Part shown: one piece after another, positions 12,010 to 22,471 of the stretch
Layout: each line of letters begins with the position of its first letter
How positions within the stretch are numbered: the stretch's first letter is position 1
NCBI GenBank assembly: GCA_951799445.1
Contig: OX637289.1
Span: 27,032,245-27,096,244 of the forward strand
Direction: 5' to 3'
From: Pseudisothecium myosuroides
Taxonomy: Eukaryota > Streptophyta > Bryopsida > Hypnales > Lembophyllaceae
Length of the DNA: 64,000 nt
Program-made: the position numbers and the translations under genes
The notes under the pieces: generated by a model
Told to the model about the DNA's origin: nothing
Seen by the model: the letters and a program-made list of their open reading frames with translations, nothing else
The model's database searches: none

Positions 12010-12318
12010 ATGGGTGGATGTTGCATGATTGGTACATGGATGTAAATTATGGATTCAAATAGAGACACATCAAAAGTTTGTGTTCATATTTTGTAGCACG
12101 CCTAAATTTGAGGGTCACCATATGGTAGTGGCATCCAAAGAATGTGTACATGTGGATATTTTTCCTAATTTTAAGTTAGATAAACTGACAGCGACACTAC
12201 AGAATTTCCCGACATCCCTGTTGATGCATCGATCCCTGCAGATCCAGCGTCGTGCTCAAGGGTCAGTGCTGCAACTGAAGAATGTTTTCTGAAGTCAGAA
12301 ATTGTCACTGCTGAGATC

Positions 12319-15300
12319 ATGGCAACATACAATGAAGGAAAGGAAAAACTACGGAAAGTGTTGAAGGACGTATCATTAGAAGATCACGAATGGTGCCTCA
12401 AGTCATACGATAGCCATGGAAAAGGAATCGTGATTTTGTACTGCTTGGAGTGCAAGAAGGACTTTGGTGGGGTGGACGGGCAGCATACTAAGGACAGAGT
12501 TTCTAATTTGTTTTCAAATTTTAGGAAATCCCACATCATGAGTAACCAGCACATTAGAAGTTGGTATGCAAGAAAAGGCTTGGACTGGTGCAACCACCCG
12601 CAGTCAGTTGTGAAGGGGAAGAAAACGGTGATTTTGACGTCGGAAGATCACAGGCGCCTGGTCCTTGAAGGTGTCGACATACTTGACCGTGTGAACACCG
12701 ACATCGATCCAACCCGGAAGACTTTTGACTTGGTTGGAGGAGATCTCCATGCGACAGAATTGAAGAGTTTCTGGTGGAAAACTAAGTGTGTGGTCTGCAA
12801 TGAGTTGTATACTCTATGCCCTCCCAAAAGGAACTTGGAAGCAAATTTGAAGAACCATGCTGGAGGAACCCGACATGTAGAGAAAGTTTTGGAGGCCACC
12901 AAATTTGCAAGGTGTGCCACTCTCTCGGGAAAGCGGGGGAGGCCCACGAAGTCGACATCAGACAGTTCGAATTCATCCCAGCGGCAGCTCCATGCATTTT
13001 TTGGCCACGTCGTCGACAGTCCTTAGGTACATGTCACGCAATCTATGGATCGCTCCGATTGCAAACTGCTAATGTGTTGGGGCTTTCGGGGACCTCTTGC
13101 GGTATATGCTAGGAAGTCCTTTGAAGTGTGCGGTTTGCTGTTTGACGTCAAGCCTGGTCTGTGTTGGTATCCCAAGCCATGGTTGCAAGAAGTGTTAGTT
13201 GTGGACGGGAAGGCTGTTACAATTCATGGTACTTTCAGACACCATAGCTACCTTAGGGTCTCCTTGAGTAACGCACCTTGGACTAATCTTACTTGTAGCA
13301 TGTGCGCCACTATCCCTTGTCAAACAGACTTTAGGCTGAGGGTGATGAGGGAGGACAAGTCTATTGAAAAACGAAGAACAAGAAGTACAGAGGGTGGAAG
13401 AAGAATTGGATACCTGTCTTTGCCGGAACTCACCACGTATAGTCGATCGATGTCCAAAAAATTGAGAATTGAGCGGTTGTTTCATTGGGCTGCTAAGCTT
13501 AGGGTAGCGCAGCTTAAAGTCAAACGCCCTACCCTAAAAGAATCTGCACTTGCTGCTTCTAACGAACACAATGTGTATAAGTTTTGTACAGACATCTTGC
13601 GGGCACATAGGACAGGTTCGCTAGGAGGTAGGCCAGCTCTCTGGGATTTTTTACGAGATGTAGCAACCAATTTGAATCGGAAAAGGGAGGGTAATAGGTA
13701 CAGTGAAAATTCAAAGGCATTAGCCCAAACCATTAAGGGTTATGGCGGTAGGAGGATGTGTGACTTGTTTGCCTTAAATTATGCTGGGCCTAGTTACAAT
13801 ACTGTGAAAAGAGAGAGTAGAAAGGGTGTGCAACATGTGCCGGAGGAGCATGGCAAAATCTTTGCAGCTATAGCTGACATCTACAAAGACGCCAAGGCTG
13901 CTCACGGGATTGTGGGGTCAGTACAGCGGAGGATGAAACAAAGGTAAGAACGAGAGTGTCGTATGAGCAACGATTTGACTCCCTTATTGGATTCTGCGGT
14001 CCAAAGGAAAACCACTTGTGTATTTCGAATTACAAACCCATTGTGGGCAATGGGGAGACAGGTTATAACAAAATTCTAAATTGCTTTCCTTCTGACAGAG
14101 TGGGAGATTTTGCAAGGGTGCTCGTGGTTAGCCCGCTCCACGTGAACTTGCCAAGATTAGTCCTATGTGTCTCCTGTACTTGTAATCGTTTTGATTCGCA
14201 GTGGGTGAAGAATCAGTGGTCAAAAATCAACGAGCTCTGGGAGAAACACTGCAAGGTTGCTGTTGGACCCATAGTTGGCCATGCTAGTGACGGAGATTCG
14301 CGGAGGCATCAACTTATGTTGGGTGAGTACAAGTCTACTAACGGGCAGCGTTTGCAGGTGGAGTGGCCTGGGTGGATCTTCAATAGTCAGTTGGATTCCG
14401 ATGGAAATGCCTTGGGCTTACATAACCAGGATTTCATTCATAATGGAAAAAAACTTATTAATCCCATGGATTCCCCTGTTAAAACCCCGCAGCTTGGATG
14501 CGATGTGGTTACATTGACTCACTTTAGACTACTTTACAATAAGTTTAGTTGTGACCATCATGGATTGAAACTGGAAGACACAAATAGGAAAGACCGCCAA
14601 AACTGGGCCTCAGCTTAGAGAATTTGCCAAAAGAGAGTGCGGGACTGTCTGGCCAACCTGCGGACATCGAAGGAGGTGCATCAGGAGCGCACCCTCGGCA
14701 CAGAGTTCTACCTACAGGTTTGCGCTGATTACATTGATGTTTTCTTGTCTCCAAGATTGGATTTAAGGTCCCGCATAGTTTTAGCAGCAAAAGTCTCTTT
14801 CTTCTTGCGAATTTGGAAACTATGGTTTCAGTTTGGAAACCATGCGGTGGGAGGGAATTCTAAGAAGTTGACTGTGGCCACAAATTTTGTTTCACAGCAA
14901 TGCTTCATTGATGTTCAGATGTCATGCCACTTCGTGACTTCGTTGTGTTGCTGATTATTCATTTCCATGACAAGTACCTGGAATTGGCAGTTCCGCTCCA
15001 TTTGACTGGGAGTGACGCTTGCGAATTTTTTTTTTCCAAAATTGGTGGAATGGAAGGTCATGAGAGGGCCTACGACTTCCACCAACTTGCGAGCACTGCC
15101 AATACACTTAATCGCTTAACAGCTACAGAGTACAAACAAAACGGTCTAAAATTTGGTAGAGTCCACAACAAGATGAAGAACGTGTGGGCTGACTTGCATC
15201 CACTTGGCGAGGGAGAACTTCCATGCAATCTTGGCGACTACACTCTCATTGCTACTAATGCTGATATCATTTTAGCCCTGCAAGAGGATCTAAGAGAAGC

Positions 15301-16315
15301 CCAGAGCATGCTCAGGGTTTTAAACATGGCACCTCCGGTGCAATGTACAAGCAAGACATGGTTTCTAACTCCTTGGTTAGTTGAGAGAACTGATCCACAG
15401 CAGTTTGCTTATGTTCCTGCGAATTTGCCCGTGAGGGGGGAAGATGAAGATGCTGAGGTTCTCCGATCTGATCTGGAAGCGAATGCAGCTATGGAAGTTT
15501 GCGTGGACAGCAATGAAGTGCCCTCTGCCGAAGGAGAGGAGGAGATAGTTGAAGATGGCTCCCCAATTTTGAATGTTCTACAAAATGAGGCTGAACATGC
15601 AATCTGTGAAATGCTGAACTCCGAGGAGCCTCAAGTGAGCAATGCACTGCCATCTGGGAAGGTAATACCATTTGTCGAATACAGTGGGCATAATATTTAT
15701 AAATCCACCCTTGTATCTCAATTGAATGCAAATCCGTTCTTTTCCAAGGATAGGTTAACAAGAGTCAAAAATTCCATTTACTTTAATAATTCGGATGATT
15801 ACATAAGTGTGTCTTCATCTACGGAAACAATGCTCTTGGGTTTGGGGATGGATTGTGGTGTTTATTTTATGCAAAGGACAACCACAACGATATCATCGTC
15901 AGTGAAATCTGCTGTTCGAAGGACCAGAGGAAGGCCCTCGAAAAGTATGTAGCCCACATGTGTTTTGAATGGAGTGGACAAGGGCACTTGGTGCATTGGT
16001 AGAGTCCAAAAAATCAAACGTAAAGTTGGGACAAGGTGGGGGAATTGTAAGCAGCCCATCGACCTCCAAAACCGTGAAGTCAACAAAGGTAAGAGGATAG
16101 GTATTGGTGGCTCAGGTTTCATGGTTTATCTCAATTATTTTAGAAAGGTTCCCGGGTTTCTGAAGTTTAAATACAACCATGCTGATTCCATTTGGGTTGA
16201 TGTGGATTCCATTATTTGCACTGTCACCATGTCTTTTGATGCAGAGCGGGATGTATTTGAACTAGACCCGGTTGACGGTGCTTCTTTAAACGAGTTTGTA
16301 GATAAATCTAAGTGA
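12319..16315 (+). pseudogene. Large transposase-like gene broken by three TAG codons and two frameshifts
   Basis: The segments 12319-13026, 13045-13947, 13956-14618, 14637-14954, 14924-15952 and 15965-16315 read as one protein of roughly 1,300 residues. Visible parts in order: a CxxC...HxxxxH zinc module (CLEC...), a second one (CVVC...HAGGTRH), an AT-hook (KRGRPTKS), a core with ASDGDSRRHQL and later GSDACEFFFSKIGG (candidate acidic residues of an RNase-H-like transposase), a second AT-hook (TRGRPSKS), and a C-terminal tail with GTWCIGRVQKIK. In-frame TAGs lie at 13024, 14616 and 15950. The frame changes near 13920 and at 14929-14944. The frame stays open upstream to about 12192, with acceptor-like CAG there. 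The general type (zinc finger plus integrase-like core, P-element-like layout) is inferred from motifs, and the catalytic assignment is not proven. No flanking inverted repeats were found. Confidence 0.7.
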
Positions 16316-17274
16316 CCAGAAAATCAGCCCCTTGTAGTCCAACTTTTTATGCAATGCTAGCTTCCTAAACAAGTATAGTCTCAAATATTTGTGTGTATTT
16401 ATGTTTTGGATTCTAATTTTGTGTTTGAAGGGCATCCAACATTTCACTTTGGTTAGGAAAAAAAAATAATCATGATTTCCATTTTCTAGAGTTGACATTT
16501 CTGAAAAGAAGTGGGCCCTAAATCCATGTGATATTTGTGCATCATTGGAAGATTTTGGCAATTAATGTTGTGTGAAGTGAGATGCAAGTACAGTTGTTTC
16601 CAAGTGCGTGAAATGCAGTTCCACATCAAAATCAAAATCCATGCAATTAGAGGTAAGAAATTGTCTAAACCAAACATGATTAATTGATTTTGGTGCTTTT
16701 GTGAGTCAGCTAGAACCAGGTGTAAGAATTCAGGACAAGTGGGGCTGGGCAGCATGCCTGAGCATTTAAAACTGGGAGTTTTTCCCTCATTTCTTGTGCA
16801 CTTGTCCTTGGTGTGCTCTAGTTTTTAAATGTGCTTGTTGTTTTCTAGATGCGTGTATTGTTGTCTAATAGGTTTCGCTACCAGCATCGTCTAGTTTGCA
16901 CCCCTCTCACAGTCCTCCGTGTGGACTTTGTCACTGCTTTGGGGCAGGTTTTTTTTCTCGGGTTTCCAATTTTTTTTTGTTGCCGTGCTTTGTGCTGTGC
17001 GTAGGTCGCAATTTGGTGGGCTCTGGAGATCCGATCATTGAGACAACTTTTGGGCCCCCTTTTTTTTCGGTTCCATTCTATTTCGTGCCGTGCTGTTTTC
17101 CTGTCTGTAGGTCGAAGTCCTTGGTTCGTGGTTTTGATGTGGACAGCGTTTTAGCTTCTGGGTCATGCGGTTGTATTTGTTTCCATATTTCTCTATTGCA
17201 CTGCTCCTTTTTGATATTCCTGTTGCTGTAGTTTGCTGCACCAGCTCTTCTTTGTGAGGTCTTTCTCAGTGACG
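16316..17274. other. Spacer downstream of the transposase-like region
   Basis: No coding exon was recognised. From about 16850 the plus strand becomes T- and G-rich with runs of T, resembling intron or untranslated sequence leading to the ATG at 17275. Confidence 0.35.
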
Positions 17275-17802
17275 ATGGATTTTGTTCACCATTCTTTCGT
17301 GCAAATGAGCGTGGAGGGAAGTGAGTGTTATGCTGCTATGGGGTCTTTGGAGTACAGTTTTAGGGATGCTGTGCTCCTAGTCCTTGTCCCGCAAGTGCAT
17401 TTTACAGATCCTTGGAAATGGGCTGAACCGGCGGAGGAGCACCCAGCCAGCTTCACGACGTTGGAGAATGTGAGGGGGACTTGCAGCTCGTGGCGCGATT
17501 TCGTGGAGGGCACAACAGAATGGGGGGCGCTTAAATTGGCTCGAGAAGAGTTCCGGTGGCTGGCTCCCCCTGTGTGGACGGAAGAGGAGGAATACGTCCT
17601 TTTCCGCTTCCAAAAGCACAGAACCCTCTTCAGCAGAAGCTGGTGGCTACATTGACCATTGCCTGAAGACAATTGGCGCACAGCAGCATTTGGGGATCTA
17701 TCTACAACAGATCTGTCGGGGCTGAGCTTGGCATTGGAGGACAGTGAAGAGTGTGTCCCGTGGCCCCAGACTAGCATCCAGCGGCCCCAAGAGCAGCTGT
17801 AG
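17275..17802 (+). pseudogene. F-box-like reading frame with one in-frame TGA
   Basis: The ATG at 17275 (GACGATGG context) opens a frame to a TGA at 17653. The same frame continues without a stop to a TAG at 17800. Residues about 60-85 after the ATG read TLENVRGTCSSWRDFVEGTT, which looks like the second half of an F-box (a tryptophan preceded by a V-C motif) followed by WGALKLAREEF. The continuation contains PEDNWRTAAFGDLS and an acidic serine-rich tail, so it also looks coding. Either the TGA is a disabling mutation, or the first part ends there as a 126-residue protein. G+C is clearly higher than the flanks. An F-box suggests a substrate adaptor for an SCF ubiquitin ligase, but only part of the domain can be matched by eye. 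Confidence 0.4.
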
Positions 17803-18787
17803 ATTGCACCTCATCAGCGTGGTGTTGCTTGGTGAATGTCATTTCCTCAGGAGCTTCTAGTTTTTCTGTTCTTGTTTCAGTTTTGGTGTGCTGCAGCGAC
17901 AATGGCGGATGTATTGCAACGTTTTATAATTTTGTAGTGGATGCTTCTAGTTTTGATGTATTTTCCCATGTTGTGTAGGCATACGACCAGGTGTAGACGG
18001 TATTGTAGACGGTGGTTCATGTCACGCAGTGGAACTTGGTGTTTTTCAAAATTTTGTGGACAAGCTTGCACTGCAGCCAATGGTATCTGTGTTCATAAAC
18101 ACAGGTTTTGTATAACATTTTTGTGTCTTTCATTCTCTCATAGTCCAGTGTCATGCTTTTGCTTTCCCGTGATTTTGCTGTTGGATTTGAAGTTGCAGTC
18201 CATTCTTTGAATGCGTTTTTCTGCTTTGACAATGTCGTTTTCTATCAATCGTATTCTCTTCATATAGTGCTCTCAGCAGTCTTATTGTCAATGGCCAGAT
18301 AACGATATGCCGTATGTATTGCATGGTGGCAATGTCAATGCCATGCAATAAAATTTGTTGGGCTAAAACGGTGCTTACATTTTGTTCAAGTGAATGTCTT
18401 ACGATTTGGTGCACTCAGTTCTTGTATTCTGATTTCCCTGATTTTTGCATTATGGCATTCTATGTTATAGAGGCTCAATGAAATTCATAGGTCTGGAACT
18501 TGTGTTCATGTCAAAGTAAACCTTGAAATGTTGAACTCTGAACTGATAAAGTTTTGAACATGTTTTGCCTCCATCTCTGACTGTCACAGTTGTTAAACCG
18601 CCATTTCATGAGATGAGATGTTGCTAAATTAATCCAAATTCATCACCCAAATGTGATTGGGGAAATCCAAATTAATTTTAATCTTCTCAGTGTTGACAGA
18701 ATTGCCATTTCTCACAATAAGACGAAGTGTCCACTAGAATGAACAAGTTTTTAACCCTCTCAATTTTAGGCATTTGCTTCGTACTTT
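17803..18787. other. Gene-less spacer
   Basis: T-rich plus strand with many short open frames in both strands. None is supported. Confidence 0.35.
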
Positions 18788-18859
18788 GCGTGCAACCCCA
18801 TCATATTTTTTGCGTGCAACCCCGTCATATTTTTTGCGTGCAACCCCGTCATATTTTTT
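18788..18859. repeat. Three tandem copies of a 24-bp unit
   Basis: GCGTGCAACCCCGTCATATT plus TTTT repeats three times with a 24-bp period starting at 18788, 18812 and 18836. One base differs in the first unit. The period is a multiple of three, so all frames across it repeat in register on the minus strand. Confidence 0.9.
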
Positions 18860-19089
18860 GCGGCATTCTGTAATTCTACAAAGCTTAAAAAAAATAGGGT
18901 GCAAAAAATTAGCATCCCCCACCATTTACAAAAAAAAATAGGGTGTACAAAAATACATGCCGGTAGCTTTTTATGTAAAAATAGGGAGGCAAAAAAACCC
19001 TCGAGACACATAAATACCTCCCAAAAAAATACCCCATTATCGCACGTGATATGTAAACGTATAAGGAAGTAAACCCCCCGAGTAGCACA

Positions 19090-19265
19090 ATAAGCCCAAA
19101 TTTTAGTTTGGCGGGCAGAAAAAGTTTAAATAAAAAAATTTAATATTTTTTTCATAGATTATATTTTTATCTACATGGGAAGCATCGATTCATTCCATTT
19201 GGATTTGTTATGAGAAAGTTATAGACAATCTTGTATTTTGGGCAATCAAAGTATTACATGTTGAT
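19090..19265. repeat. Internal fragment of a T4 element
   Basis: The segment with CATAGATTATATTTTTATCTAC, CCATTTGGATTTGTTATGAG and AAAGTTATAGACAATCTTG matches the interior of intact T4 copies (for example 43900-44000). Neither terminus is present, so it is a truncated fragment. Confidence 0.55.
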
Positions 19266-19394
19266 TTTAATAAGGTAAACTAGCCTTTGATAAGCAAACT
19301 ACCCATGACAAGCACCTAGGAAAATGGCCCATTAGACTTTTACTTCAAACCATGATAGACTTTTCTAATAAATGAAGACTACATTAGGTTGGTT

Positions 19395-19740
19395 AGTGGT
19401 CAAAATCAACACTTTGGGTGATGGTGATAGAGATATTGGTGATTGTTTTAGGAACTTCTACCTTTTTAGTGTAAATTCATCACAAGAAGTGATTTACTTT
19501 ATTCCTTCATTTTGTGGCTATGTTAGAAAATGTTGTAGCCATGTTAGAAAATATTGTGACTACTTTAGGTGGTAACATGATTATGATGGATACACTTTTT
19601 GCTTGTTTTAGGGTAGTCTAGAGATTCTTTTGAGCCAATTGAGTAACATTCTTCAGAAATTCTTAAAAAATCCATACCTTGTCAAAAAATCAATTTTCAA
19701 TTCTTCTCTTCATTTCTCACATTTGTCTTTGTATGGAAAA
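19395..19740. repeat. Dispersed repeat shared with 29960-30290
   Basis: Blocks such as TATGTTAGAAAATATTGTGA, TCTAGAGATTCTTTTG and TTTCTCACATTTGTCTTT recur in the same order and orientation at 29960-30290. No terminal repeats were found. A short local duplication of the block TATGTTAGAAAATGTTGT occurs here. Class unknown. Confidence 0.55.
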
Positions 19741-20117
19741 AAAATTGAATTTTTTTGCTCATGGCAACATGGCAAACCAGTCGTTCTCCCTCTCCTAGGC
19801 TGGTTTACCTTAGTAGGTCAAGGCTGATAAGATACAAGATGCATAATGCAACCATTTACAAGTCATTCACATTTGGAGGAAATAAATTCCTTTAATAATT
19901 TTGTAAATTTTTTCTCAAAATAAATAAGCTTAAAATATAAATAAGCTTAAAACATATATTTCAAATCTAAAATGGCACATGACTCTAAAAGTGTTACATT
20001 CACCATTGGTACATTCAAAACTCTAATATATTCCCTCAAATTAGAGACGCTTTGAGCTCTTCCTACCTTAGTATCTTTCAAGCTTTTGCTTCTACCCTCA
20101 CCTATTATAAACTATCA

Positions 20118-20270
20118 AAACTATCAAACCAATCCTTTTCTTTTGATATAAATTGGATTTACTAACGAGAATGAAATCATATATGACAAATTATCAAAAC
20201 TATCAACCAATCCTTTTCTTTTGATATAAATTAGATTTACCAACGAGAGTGAAACATGATGGTGCAACAC
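20118..20270. repeat. Two tandem copies of a 78-bp unit
   Basis: CTATCAAACCAATCCTTTTC through to AACGAGARTGAAA is repeated once with a 78-bp offset and about 90% identity. Confidence 0.75.
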
Positions 20271-20489
20271 AATTTCAAGTGAGCTCGGTAGTTGGATGCA
20301 TTTCTTAACTATAAATTGGAAAAGGGCATGGTCTTCACCTCACTCTCTTTGTTTAAAACTTGGCAAGCTTCTTTCTATAGTGTTCTTGCTTCTCTTGCTT
20401 GCTTTTAGTGTCTTTGTTGCCTATGCTCTGTTTGTTGAAGAAAGCTATAGCAATTTGCTTGTGTGAGGATTGCTAGGGTGAACTTCATC

Positions 20490-20588
20490 ATGCCTTTGAA
20501 GAATGATGATCATAAGAGCCCACAAAAGCAAAAGTCGGACATGTACATCAATGTCTATTTTTACAATTATGGCCGATGGGGTGCTTGG
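20490..20588 (+). CDS. Possible first exon with TATA-like promoter
   Basis: An ATG at 20490 starts a 33-codon open stretch (MPLKNDDHKSPQKQKSDMYI...) that ends at a donor-like GCTTGG|GTGAGG. A TATAAATT sequence lies about 180 bases upstream (near 20310), followed by a CT-rich leader. It could be the start of the gene whose exons appear at 21670-22471, but no continuous spliced frame could be shown between them. Confidence 0.2.
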
Positions 20589-21669
20589 GTGAGGTGAGCC
20601 ATAAGTTCAAGATTAGTCAAGCTATGAATAAATAATTCTAATTTTTATTGATTATTTTCATGGTTTTGGCTTTTGTTACAATGACAATGACAAGTTCTTT
20701 CAGTTTAGAATCTCTGCACTAAGCTTATTGCTCACATTTGTCTTTGCAAAACTTTGCATGTAAACCTTCATTTTATCATATTAGGGGCATTCAAATGCAC
20801 ATAGAATGAAATAAAATAAAATTATTCAGGTTTTATCACAATCAATTGTAGTAAAGTGTCCATTGTTTTAACAGCCAACAAATTACCATATGTGCATTGC
20901 AGGGAGCCAAGAGTTGGAGGAAAACGTCTTTTCGTTGGTACTTCTGTCTAACTTCATGAGACATTTGTAGTTCTTTACAGACAAATAGTTTGATATTTTG
21001 AATTAAATTCCAATCTCGTTGAAAACATGCTGCTGTAAAATGGAGTTAAGCTTAGTTTCATTCATTCTAGCCAAAAGCTCATGTACACGATACATTAAAA
21101 AAACAGCGCAGTTGAAGTTTCATTTATATATTAATGTGTTGTCCTCCACAATCTTCAGGTTTTTCCATAAGATGTCTTCTGCCTCATGTCCCTTTCAATA
21201 CAAATTTAAATAAAATATACTCCATAATTAATAGTTTTTTCATTGAACTTTGCACTAAGAATTTTTTGCATTTCCGGCGTTGGATTGCTAATTTTTGTTC
21301 TGGCTCACCTCTCAGGCACACATTTGACAGAGAGATTGGCAATAAGGTATTGATCAACATTCTGCAAATTTGTGTACTTGGTTTCATCTTCATATAAGTC
21401 ATAATTTGATAATTCTATTCAAACAATCTTCTTCTTCATGTTGAAATCACTGACATAGTACATTTCCATCTAGAAATGCATTGTAGCATCTGGTCAGATA
21501 TATAGCTTGAATGGCCTTTTTTCATATGGAATCCCTTGGCAGATGCCAAGACCGAGCCTTGCTCAAAATGGAGATGGACCCAAGTTGCTCAAAAAGAGAG
21601 ATAAAACTGAATTTCAACAGAGAAGATTACAAGGAAGACGAGCACTGGGTACATACAATCATTCATTAG

Positions 21670-22471
21670 TCTCCTCAATGCAATGTTTAGTGATCGATGT
21701 TGGCTTGAGCACTATTTAGAAGATTTTGCAACAATATTTTCTCCCCAAAGTAGAGTTCAAGCTGAGCTGATCAATTGCATCCACTTGGTACTACAGAGAA
21801 AGACCTTGACAACAGTCGATTTTTTGAAGTACTTAACTGGAGAGAACCGTGGAAAATACAACAAATTTGAACCCAGTCTGTGAGATTCCTTTTGCTTTAT
21901 GAGATACAATATTAATTCCTTGAAGTGACAAGCGTCATCTCCATTACATAAAATTTGATTAATTTAAGAATATAACATCAAGAGATTAATTACCAATCAA
22001 CATGATTTTCAGGTTTAATCAAGTTCTTGGTTGAGGAGGAGATTCTCGGAAATCTAACATCAAAAGAAAATCTAGCAATTTGTGCCCCGAAGCCCAACTC
22101 AAAGGACACTCATGAGTTCAAGTCAAATAATATGAAAAGGAAGAAGAAACAAAATTTCAAAGAGTAAGACTAATCTCACCAACATTTATCTTGAAAGCAA
22201 CATTCTTATATTACATTTATTTTTGAATGTTTTGTTCCACTTTAGTTTGTCAAATATAAATCAATTAACCAATAATGAGTTTTTGCCTCACAGTTCATAG
22301 ATTGTATCTATATACAATATGTAGAGGTAATTTTGAAATAAATAAATACAAAATATTGAAATTTTTTAATTGTGGATGTTGGCAAGTAGCCTATATTTTA
22401 GTGATGAAGAATCTGATTTAGATTCCAATTACTATCCTAGTGACTCTGAAGATGACAACAAGGATGAATGA
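21670..22471 (+). CDS. Three 3' exons of an unidentified gene with acidic C-terminus
   Basis: Three exon-like blocks can be spliced in frame. Exon a (about 21670 or 21691 to 21875) encodes SDRCWLEHYLEDFATIFSPQ and more. Exon b (22013-22163) follows TTTTCAG and encodes a Lys-rich end (KRKKKQNFK) before donor AAAGA|GTAAGA. Exon c (22402-22471) follows ATTTTAG and encodes an acidic tail (DEESDLDSNYYPSDSEDD) ending in TGA. The b-to-c junction completes a codon exactly. The a-to-b junction is in phase only with a weak donor (CCCA|GTCTGT). Exons further 5' are uncertain (21540-21640 is open in two frames). No family was recognised. The basic-then-acidic tail suggests a nuclear protein. Confidence 0.35.

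Noticed and set aside
13024..13026. Genetic code with TAG as sense codon
   Set aside because: Neighbouring intact genes do not need it and the same region also has frameshifts, so decay is simpler. The observation is kept as a finding about stop type only.
17328..17777. 149-codon minus-strand open frame
   Set aside because: It is antisense to the F-box-like frame, with no recognisable domain of its own.
18788..18859. Possible CRISPR-like array
   Set aside because: The units are contiguous direct repeats without spacers, in a eukaryotic window.
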